DNA of 64,000 nucleotides, taken from Xylona heveae TC161 (taxonomy: Eukaryota; Ascomycota; Xylonomycetes; Xylonales; Xylonaceae). The stretch is from NCBI RefSeq assembly GCF_001619985.1, contig NW_017264193.1, positions 2,609,726-2,673,725 of the forward strand, written 5' to 3'. The translations under genes and the position numbers were made by a program. Shown in pieces: positions 36,517 through 45,261 of the stretch. Position 1 is the first letter of the stretch. Each line of letters opens with the position of its first letter. Below the pieces are notes generated by a model, which was given only the letters and a program-made list of their open reading frames with translations, searched no databases and was not told the DNA's origin.

Positions 36517-38171
36517 ATGGCCTCTATTTCCGATGCAATTCTCCAACGCAAGCTCGATCTCATAACTAGAAGGTTAACTGAAGTGGATGGTTTGGAATTG
36601 GTGAAATCTATCCTAGCAGAAGGCCGGAGTCCGAAGACATTCTGGGGTATGTTCAAAAGAGAAAGCCTTACGGGATCATGCTGTAATTGACCAATTTTAA
36701 AATTTTTCAAAGCGACCGCGCCGACTGGAAAACGTAAGATTGTTTGATCAAAGAACTATCTCTACAATTTTTTTTTAACTTGTTCCAGCACATATCGCTT
36801 ACTTTGTCCCAATCACAAAATTTGCGGACTTTGCGAGGGCGGGAGTTGATGTACGTTTCTTCTGATTGTTCAATAGAGTTTCCCAAGGTTTGCTAACATA
36901 TGTCTTAACGAATATAGGTCACGGTGCTCATCTGCGGTATGATAATATCAACCGATCCCCCTTCGCAAAAAGATGTGTCACTAACGCATTGTAATTTCTT
37001 AGATCTGTACGCGTTCTTGATCAACTTCAAATATCCATATGAATTGGTTCGACTCCGGGCACAATGGTATCGCTTTATGATCAGCGCCGTGTTGGACGTG
37101 CTGGGAGTACCACGATCTAAAATACGTTTTGTCGAAGGGTCATCCTATGAGCTGTCGCCAAAGTTCACGTTGGAGCTCTATAAGCTCACAGCGTTGACTG
37201 AACAGGCCGACTTGAGGGCCATCGGAGATGAACTTCACGACACATCAAAGCTGAGTCCTCTGCTCACGCCCGGAATAACGGCGCTGGCGGAGGAGTATCT
37301 CAATATTGATTTCCAGTTCGGCGGCGAGGACCAGGTAAAAGTCCAACGCGGCTACACCAACACAAAGCATGGTAGCTAACACAGTGTTTTCTGAATGCAG
37401 CGTGGTTTATTCCGCTTCAATAAACAGTCCTTATCCCAGATGGGATATCGTACTCGGGGATTTATGATGAACCCAATGGTTCCTGGTCTTTCCGGCCCCA
37501 AGATGTCTTCCTCAATTCCGGACTCGAAAATCGAGTTTCTGGACCCGCCCGAAGAAGTCAGCCGCAAGATAGCAATCGCATCTTGCAACGAAGGGGATAT
37601 TATTGAGAACGGTGTCCTTGCTCTCTTGCGATTTGCCTTGATCCCAGTCAGCGAGTTGCGCTGGGAGACGAGAGAGACCCGCCATGAGAAGGTGGCCCAG
37701 ACGAATGACATTGGTTTTCCCAGCAATGGCTTTTCTTCGAATGGGATTGACCTGAATGGTTCGGGTTTCCATGATATTCATGTCAATGGTCATCACGCCA
37801 ACGACATCGAGACAAACGGATCCAACGTCAAACACGTGAATGCTGAAAGGGATATTAATGGATTTGGTATCCTCTACGGGCTACCGCTGAGACCATTTTG
37901 CAGTAAAGATGCTCCCGAAGGCACGGTCTTTACCGTCTCCGTTGGCGAGAATACTGGCGATGAGCCGAGTCAATTGAAGCACTACGGATGTTATCAGCAC
38001 ATTGAAGATGACTTCGCTCAGGGCATTATCAAGCCAGCAAATCTGCGAAGGGCGGTCGCTGCTGCAGTCAATGATCTGATTGCACCATTGCGACGGTCTT
38101 TTGAGGAAAACAAGGAATGGCAGAAAGTTGATCGGTTCGGGTACCCTGAGGAGTACGCTGCCAGGAAATAG
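36517..38171 (+). CDS. Tyrosyl-tRNA-synthetase paralogue with a changed amino-acid pocket
   Basis: Six exons in phase: 36517-36646, 36713-36733, 36789-36850, 36918-36936, 37003-37334 and 37401-38171, giving 444 residues. The class I fold of eukaryotic cytosolic TyrRS is clear. ATAPTGKPHIAY (44-55) is the HIGH-type motif, LICDLYAFL keeps the Asp that contacts substrate, FQFGGEDQ keeps the Gln (188), NPMVPGL leads to KMSSS at 222-226, and the C-terminal helical anticodon-binding region is present. The residues that bind tyrosine are not kept. Human Y39 aligns with F42, Y166 with T166, Q170 with T170 and D173 with A173 (bacterial Y34, Y169, Q173, D176). Residues ~295-333 are an Asn/Gly/His-rich insert absent from yeast and human TyrRS. 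It is probably still able to bind ATP, but should not use tyrosine well. An essential housekeeping TyrRS must lie elsewhere. Likely a cluster enzyme or a resistance-type paralogue. Confidence 0.9.
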
Positions 38172-39850
38172 CGATGCAGAATTGAGGAGTCGTTTCATTT
38201 GCGCAACATCAGTCATGCTCAGCGGAAGTGCACATTTTGTTTTAGTCAGTCATAAAGTATTACAATTGAGTATTTAAGTTTTGCATTACCAAATTCAGAT
38301 CAATGACAAAGCAGTGTACAGTAAAATGGAATTTATAGTTTGGATATGTTCATCTCTCTCTTACTCTATTTCATTATAATCCAGAGCTTCTCGATATCAC
38401 CAAGAGGATAGGGTCGAAGCGCATGAGATTCATCGATAGCCTCACCCATGAAGTTACAGAAGTATGCCAGATGGCAAAGAGGACCGTGGGTAACTTGGTT
38501 TCGTATGCAACTGGTTGATACCTGTTATTGTGATGGCGGAATATGATACGCCGGGCGGGGTTGGAGAATAGGAATGTTACGGTCACCGTTGATGATCCGA
38601 ATCATTTGGTAGGCCAAGGCTAGACGTCACGGCCGAGCTCGGATCCGTGGTATGGTTTGGCACGCAACTAATCAGCAGCTTTTTTTTTTGTGGAAACGAG
38701 CCGGACGTGCTCTTGCATCTTCACCGAGGTTGTGCTCGGACTCGACTCCGAACTACATCAGATACCTACTGAAAAAGGCTTGGCGAGAATTTCGGATCGC
38801 ATCATGCAGTTTATTCAACTCGAGGGAGCATCTGCGAATCAAGTGGGCCGACTCGTGCATCAAAACTAGCAAAAAAGGGGTTGCTGGCGTGCTGAAATAC
38901 AGTTGAGGGTGATGCAATTGTTGGCACCGCAAGGGCAAAAGGATAGCGGGGGACAATCCCTGAGTTCGAACCCTAGCGGGCCCAGCCGTGACAGCTTAGC
39001 GGACAGTCCCGCATCAACCCCAGCTGTTCATTCTTCCCCCTGCTACATGGGCTGTCGTGTAACAAAGCCCAGTACATCGAAGGGAACTTGCAGTTTCCAT
39101 ATAGTAATGCTTTGGCTTCCAGTTCTGCGAAAGCCGGAAATGATCCGCCGAACAACTTTATGCAATGTGTAGATACCTTACCATTCTGGAGACACGAGTG
39201 GCTGCACTCGCCATTGGCTCGATCGTCATCGGCTTTGGCGCTTCAGGGAAATGATGGCGAAAAAAAAAAAAAAAAGCTCATGCCTCTCATCAATGAGAGA
39301 TCGATGTCCAGGGGCCCTTGATGCGCCTTCATCCTCCCAAGAGCTGAGACCTGATCTCATTGTGAAGCCTGAGCAGGGATATTCAGCTAATAGTCTTGGA
39401 TCCACATTCTCAGTTCTGGCATGGATTTGTCCGATGATCCTGATGCAGCTGACAGTGATGCCAACATGCATCAAGCATTATTCATGTGAATACGAAATGC
39501 GAACAAGGCAAATAAGGGATCGTCACTCTACGATCTCACATAAGGCCCTATGAGATCGGACCAGCTTTTGCATCCCTAGACACCCATAACGAAGCAAAGT
39601 CAACGTTTCAACTGCGAGTCATCGATTGCCTCCTTTCAGGTTAGTTGACGACTGTTCTCTTTCTCCTATAGCCTCCTAATCGCACATTGCGAACAAGTTG
39701 AGTGTTGCCTCAGAGTTCTCAAAGGAGAAGAGGATCATGGAGACCGTGCAATGACAATTCAGATGAAGCATATAAGATTATTACTTGTTGGTGCTCTGCT
39801 AACCCATTGACGATCAGACTTGCCCGTCAATACGGAAGACTGCAGACACC
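38172..39850. other. 1.7-kb intergenic region between the synthetase paralogue and the HDO gene
   Basis: 3' flank of the synthetase paralogue and promoter of the HDO gene. Contains a T run (38681-38690) and an A run (39259-39274). A TTCGAA sequence at 38964 resembles a tRNA T loop but has no tRNA around it. No gene recognised. Confidence 0.45.
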
Positions 39851-42094
39851 ATGGATCTGTTCATTGAGAGGATTACCATCATATTCCCGGGCATAGCTTT
39901 CGTAGTAATCTTTGGTTACTTGACCACACTTTTGCGGAGTACGCTTCGACAGTCAAGAGGAAAGAGCCGTGAATGGTACCCCTCATTTTTCTTGCACCCA
40001 CTCTCGAATGCGTCCTCAGCAAAATCTACACACCAAGCTGAGAGACCCTCGCACGCCTCTTCCCCGGTCTCGCAGAGCTCGCAATGCGAGACAACAGACC
40101 TTTACAAGGAACTATACTACAAGTTACAAAATCTTGAAACTTTTCCGGACATACTTCCTAAGGCGAAAGATACGCTGGTTTCTATGTTCGCAGAGGCGCT
40201 AGCCAGTGCAAATCCGGACGACGGCATTTTGTCTGTCAAAGAATACTCCAGGGATGCGCTAGCATCTTTTCTCCAGGAAAAGGAAAATAGCATTACGGAG
40301 CGATGGCAGCAATACATCGCGAGAAGAAACGCTGGGGCTCCACGCGAGCTATTTGAGGACGCAGTGCAGGCGAGCTGGTGGCTAAAGCAGAGCTCGCCGG
40401 TCCGCTACGTCGACGGTGCCTGGCTAGGGCACATCAACAAGATATCAACTCCTTTCAACCTCCGTTCAATCACGAAGCACGCATGGCAAGTCTTATCCGA
40501 AGAACTCGGAGATGGCGACCAAGCAAAGAATCATGTTCATCTTTATCGTGAATTAATGAGAGAAATCGAGGCCGGTTTACCAGATGGAGACAGTGAAGAC
40601 TACATCCATCCCAAAACCGGACTTGATCAGCCTCGGGTTTGGAAAGCCGCAGTCTCTCAGTTGCTTATATCTCTATTTCCTCACGAGTTTTTGCCTGAAA
40701 TCTTAGGATTCAATCTGTCGTTCGAGGGAATCACAATGGAGACTCTTATGGCTTCCAAGGAGTTGGAGGAGCTGAAGATCAACCCATATTATTTTGTCTT
40801 ACATGTAACGATTGACAACGCTGATTCAGGCCACACTGCAATGGCACTACATGCAACTGCGGAATACGTAGAGCATATTCGACACACCCAGGGCGAAACA
40901 GCAGCACAGCAAGTCTGGAAGCGCGTCCAGACTGGGTTTGTCCTGTCTGAGAGCCTTCCTACTACACCAGTTTTACGGCCAGCTCAAGCGCAAGAGTCCA
41001 AGCTCGACAATCCTTGGGCTTACAGAGTGGCAAAGATATTCAAGGCAAAAGCTGTGGTCGCACATAAAATTCATTGCAACACGAGCTTCAAAATTGGTCG
41101 TCGAACTTTGGTCGATTGGTTAGAACCTGCTGCGTTTGAATCTCCGCAATGGCAAAAAGAATTCCTCGATGCTTTGAGCAATAGAAAACCATGGGTCTAT
41201 AAAGGGGACAGCAACAGAAGCAGACTAGTGCAAGAGCTGGGTTGGGGCGGAAAAATGTTCGGATCTTTCACCCGTGAAGAGATTGAAGTGGTGAAGCAAT
41301 GGATCGATTCCCTCGCCGCCCCTAACCCCCATAATTACTGGTCCTTTATAGGCTGCGCCCCGAACGCTTTGACAGAATCTCAAAAACTCGACATCTTTAT
41401 GGACTATCCAGTATTCTCACCTTCGACGTCTCCTGCTGGCCAGTTGCTGCCATTGAGCCATTTGATACTGGATCAGTCGCTTCAGGCCGAACTCCTAATG
41501 ACCAGCGAGATTGACATGCAAAAATTCTTACCGCTTTGGTTTGCGCATCCATGTCTTCTGGAATCATTCATTAGCGTTCCTTTCGAAGCTTCTGGCTCAG
41601 CAATGTCTTCAATCACGCGCCTTCTGCGAGCACAGTTTGGGTTTGGTATTGAAGGACCTTGGGTAGATGGCATGGACGAAATTCGACGATCGGGTAGCAT
41701 CGGTCTCGTCGAAATTGGCTTGGAAATAGTCAAAAGAGCGGACGAAATTCCCATTCCAGGGTCACTGAAAGATGTCATGGAAAATGGAGATGCCGAGTTT
41801 GCCACGACGATGTTAGACCTTTCAATGCGCCCCAAAGCTAATGCAGCAGTCCTACTGGGCCTTACCTCGTCATTCATTGATCTACATGCCGCAATTGCAG
41901 TTTCATCGCTAGACCTGCTCTCGCCGGAAAGCAAAGAGCTTCTTGGACAAATTTCATGTCGGGAGCGCGCAGCACTCGAGTCTTGCTGCGAGAGCTTGCT
42001 CAATTCTAAAAAGATAGCCGCAGAGGGCTTCAATGAGGGCTATATGCTGGGTAGGATGAAGATTAGGGAATGTTTTGAGATCCCGGAGGTTTAG
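39851..42094 (+). CDS. Membrane-anchored haem-oxygenase-like diiron oxidase/oxygenase (HDO, iron-containing redox enzyme)
   Basis: Single exon, 747 residues. Residues ~8-28 form an N-terminal membrane anchor (FPGIAFVVIFGYLTTLL), followed by a Ser/Gln-rich linker. The HDO domain covers ~150-360. YVDGAWLGHI (186-195) is a family landmark. Candidate metal ligands are E217/E218 and H228/H230 in SEELGDGDQAKNHVHLY, E283 and E292 in FLPEILGFNLSFE, and H318, D322 and H328 in HVTIDNADSGH. Family members (UndA, BesC, SznF and others) use a labile diiron centre and O2 to cleave, desaturate or N-oxygenate fatty acids and amino acids. The C-terminal ~370 residues, including GGKMFGSFTREEIE, are a second helical region I cannot name. 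The ER anchor is like that of fungal P450s. Substrate unknown. It lies 1.7 kb downstream of the synthetase paralogue on the same strand. Confidence 0.8.
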   Translation: MDLFIERITIIFPGIAFVVIFGYLTTLLRSTLRQSRGKSREWYPSFFLHPLSNASSAKSTHQAERPSHASSPVSQSSQCETTDLYKELYYKLQNLETFPDILPKAKDTLVSMFAEALASANPDDGILSVKEYSRDALASFLQEKENSITERWQQYIARRNAGAPRELFEDAVQASWWLKQSSPVRYVDGAWLGHINKISTPFNLRSITKHAWQVLSEELGDGDQAKNHVHLYRELMREIEAGLPDGDSEDYIHPKTGLDQPRVWKAAVSQLLISLFPHEFLPEILGFNLSFEGITMETLMASKELEELKINPYYFVLHVTIDNADSGHTAMALHATAEYVEHIRHTQGETAAQQVWKRVQTGFVLSESLPTTPVLRPAQAQESKLDNPWAYRVAKIFKAKAVVAHKIHCNTSFKIGRRTLVDWLEPAAFESPQWQKEFLDALSNRKPWVYKGDSNRSRLVQELGWGGKMFGSFTREEIEVVKQWIDSLAAPNPHNYWSFIGCAPNALTESQKLDIFMDYPVFSPSTSPAGQLLPLSHLILDQSLQAELLMTSEIDMQKFLPLWFAHPCLLESFISVPFEASGSAMSSITRLLRAQFGFGIEGPWVDGMDEIRRSGSIGLVEIGLEIVKRADEIPIPGSLKDVMENGDAEFATTMLDLSMRPKANAAVLLGLTSSFIDLHAAIAVSSLDLLSPESKELLGQISCRERAALESCCESLLNSKKIAAEGFNEGYMLGRMKIRECFEIPEV

Positions 42095-42955
42095 TCATAT
42101 GGAGCATGTGAGGGGGAAAAAAAAAATTTGAGACATTTGTATACTTGTTCTGGACATCCTTTGAGGTCACGGAGGTGCCGTTGAAGGAGATGAGAAAAGC
42201 GCGACAAAGTTCTTTTTCCGCAAATCATTTTGGTTTTCATGCAAATACGTTTGAACAAAATGCTTGAAGCAGCCTTTCAATCATTCCTTTCATTGTTTGT
42301 TGTGGGATCTATTTAACGTTGCATTGATAGGATGGCCAAATTGATCAAAATGCATGGGTTCCTTTCTGAGTGGAGCTTTAGAGTCGAACAATATGCCTTT
42401 AATACGAAGCTCCAGCTAGACAAATGGGCTCGTATGTAAAAGACAACCAACTTGAGTATTCTGGCATAAGTTGCTGGCGACCTAACTCATTCGAGAGGTG
42501 ACGTTGACAGTGAGTTAGCGGTTGATAGACTGTCGTCTGCCAAGTTGTTACTTTTATCGGAGTAGCGTCGCCCCGGTCCTGGCACTTGTCCACGTTACCC
42601 CCACGAAACCCCGCATTTCGCTAGCAGACAGGCGGAAGCGAGGTTCGGCAATTACTGTAGTTAATCACCGAGGACAAACAAAGTTACAGCGGGCTTGCTT
42701 GTGTCTGAAGGAAAGCAGCAACGAAGCTCGGAGACTTCACCCCGATCCGTGGAACGTCATTGAAGATGTTGACTGGCCGAATGAGCCGCCAACAGGTGAG
42801 GGAGAGGGGGTGGGAGGACTGGCGCGACCGTTCGTGACGAATCCCCTGCCGCTGATCCGAGGGTTGGAGTCACGGTCTTTTCTTGCAGTCGCCCTTGCGT
42901 GATACTCTTGCATTACAGATTATTTCATTCTTTGCTCAAGGCCAATAGTACCATA
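42095..42955. other. Intergenic, HDO 3' flank and permease promoter
   Basis: About 860 bp. A 126-codon plus-strand frame at 42522-42902 has no recognisable domain and ends just before the permease start, so I treat it as chance. Nothing else seen. Confidence 0.45.
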
Positions 42956-44751
42956 ATGAAGCTTAATATACTGCATTCTGAAGATTTCGAGAACGGGCGG
43001 GGGTCTTCGGAGAAGGAAAAGATTGAAGGCGCGACCCCTGGTCACATCGCTGACCAACGCTTTGAAGATCTCCCGCCAGATCCAGACGCTGGACTCAGTG
43101 AGGAAGAACGAAAACGCATTGTACGGAAATATTCTGGACAAAATATCTTTCGTGTATTGAATCTCAATTGACTTTGCTTGAAACTAAATACAGGATCGCA
43201 AGCTGCTTTGGAAGCTTGATATAAGATTGATTCCATGGGTTCGTCTTCTTCACGAATGTTGGGATTGCGCCCCCAAAGCTTACTTGTGGATTGACAGCTT
43301 TGCCTACTTTACCTCGCTTCCTTCCTTGACCGTACAAATATTGGCAATGCAAAAATTGCTGGCTTGCCTAAGGATCTGCACTTGACGAATGGACAGTATA
43401 GTGCAGCGCTTTCTGTCTTCTTCGTCTCGTACGCGCTCTTTGAGCCTCTGACCAATGTTTTGCTGAAGCGTTTGCGACCTCGCGTCTTCCTACCCATAAT
43501 TATGATTTTATGGGGAATCTGCATGACCACCATGGGCCTGACCCACAACTTTTCAGGCCTCGCTGCTGCGCGTTTCTTCCTTGGGCTTGCAGAAGCCGGC
43601 CTGTTCCCAGGAGTGAATTACTACCTATCGTGCTGGTATAAGCGTTGCGAATTCGGCATTCGATCTGCCATATTCTTCTCCGCTGCAGCCGTGGCAGGCT
43701 CCTTTGGTGGCTTGCTTGCCGCAGCCATTATCCAAATGGATGGTATTGGTGGAAAGCCTGGTTGGGCATGGATCTTTGTGAGTCCCCTTTCTCACCGTCT
43801 AATCTCCACAAAGAGATGAACACGACTAATATCCGCACCTTAAGATCCTCGAAGGACTGGCAACGGTGGTTATCGGAGTCCTTTCATTTTGGATGGTCCA
43901 TGATTTTCCCGACGAGGCTCGCTTTTTGTCTGTTGAAGATCGAGAGCGAGTCATTCGTCGACTCAAGGAAGACAAGCAATCCAGCGCAGAGCATGAAGAG
44001 TTCAAGATGAAATACTTCTGGGCTAGTGTAAAGGACTGGAAGACGTGGAACTCTGCGATTGTCTACATGGGTGCCGACGGCGCCCTGTACGCCTTTTCTC
44101 TCTTTTTGCCCTCGATCATCGATGAGCTCGGCTATACATCTATCAAGGCTCAATTACTTTCCGTCCCTCCCTACGCTGCGGCGTGCATTCTAACAATTCT
44201 TGTTGGATACATTGCTGATCGTACTCGTCAACGTGGATATTGCAACATGGCAACGTCTTTACTCGGCATTACCGGATTTTGTATGCTCTTAGGCGGCAAA
44301 TCCGCTGGCGTCAAATATGCCGGCACATTTCTAGGCGCCTTGGGAATCTATCCGTGTATTCCCAACACCATTTCCTGGTCCAGTAACAATACTGAAGGAG
44401 TTTACAAGAGAGGAGTCACCTTGGGATTCGTCATAGGCTGGGGCAACCTCAACGGTGTGGTCAGTAGCAATATATACCGGCAGTCAGATGCACCGAGGTA
44501 CATTCCTGGACATGCCGTTGTACTGGCATATTTGGTGCTCTTCTTGCTTTGCGGCTCAATCGTGCAGCATTTTCTTCTTGCTCGAGAGAATGCAAAGAGG
44601 CGTGCCGGTGAAAGAGACGGTTGGGTAGCTGGCAAGAGCCAGGAGGAGATTGAAATGCTTGGTGATAAGAGGTGAGTTGAACAAGTTTAGGCTTCCAAAG
44701 AATTGAGTATCTAATAAATTGCGCAGGCCAGATTTCCTATATACGCTCTAG
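42956..44751 (+). CDS. MFS permease, Dal5/Tna1-type anion:cation symporter family
   Basis: Five exons in phase: 42956-43120, 43194-43238, 43298-43777, 43845-44671 and 44727-44751, giving 513 residues. WKLDIRLIPW-LCLLYLASFLDRTNIGNAKIAGL is split between exons 2 and 3 and is the hallmark first helix of the Dal5 (allantoate/nicotinate/pantothenate) family. RFFLGLAEAGLFPG-type and NYYLSCWYKR motifs follow, then YIADRTRQRG and TISWSSNNTEGVYKRG. The 25-nt last exon restores the usual end RPDFLYTL, so the in-frame stop right after exon 4 is intronic. These proteins import carboxylated small molecules such as allantoate, nicotinate, pantothenate or amino-acid derivatives. On the right end of the accessory block it could supply a precursor. 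Confidence 0.9.
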
Positions 44752-45261
44752 TGTCCCAGAGATACCAAGGTGAGATGGAAAAGTCAGGGTCTTGGCGTTG
44801 CACATGGTGTCCAGTGCACGTGTGTGTCTATCTGGAACGCTGCCGTCTTCATATCTAATATGGGTCTTGCGCACCATGAATCGGTGATATTCAGTAATAA
44901 TTTGCAGCTATATAGCTTTTGCCTCTTCAAGTGCCCAATTCAGGATCAATTTCGTTTATATTTTGCGCCCACATTAGTAATCCTCCGAAGCTGTATCTAT
45001 TATCTGAACATTAAATTTATTGATTGCGTGAGAGAGTGCTTCGTGCAGAGCTGCATTACATTTGTTTGTATGCAGCGGTGCCTTGAGCCAAACAGGAACA
45101 AGTTTGCCCAGTGTGTAAGCGAGTCGGATACCGGCTACCCCAGACCCTCCCCGGATAAAGTACGAGAGTAAGCGCCGGGCAACTTTTTTCCTTTTTGGAG
45201 GGTTTCTTTCACAAAACAAACAAACCACCACCTCAGCCATCTCACGACGTCCACCCGAAAA
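44752..45261. other. Intergenic, permease 3' flank and promoter of the glycosylase gene
   Basis: Marks the return to housekeeping genes. No supported gene; AT-rich around 44880-45010. Confidence 0.45.

Noticed and set aside
38950-39000. GAGTTCGAACCCTAG looks like a tRNA T loop
   Set aside because: The stem around it has a mismatch, and no D arm, anticodon arm or acceptor pairing lies at the right distance on either strand.
42522-42902. 126-codon plus-strand open frame before the Dal5-type permease
   Set aside because: No recognisable domain; it ends where the permease promoter should be and has no splice path into the permease.
44660-44700. In-frame stop after GDKR as the end of the Dal5-type permease
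   Set aside because: A GTGAGT donor and a GCGCAG acceptor restore the family's normal RPDFLYTL end, so the stop is intronic.
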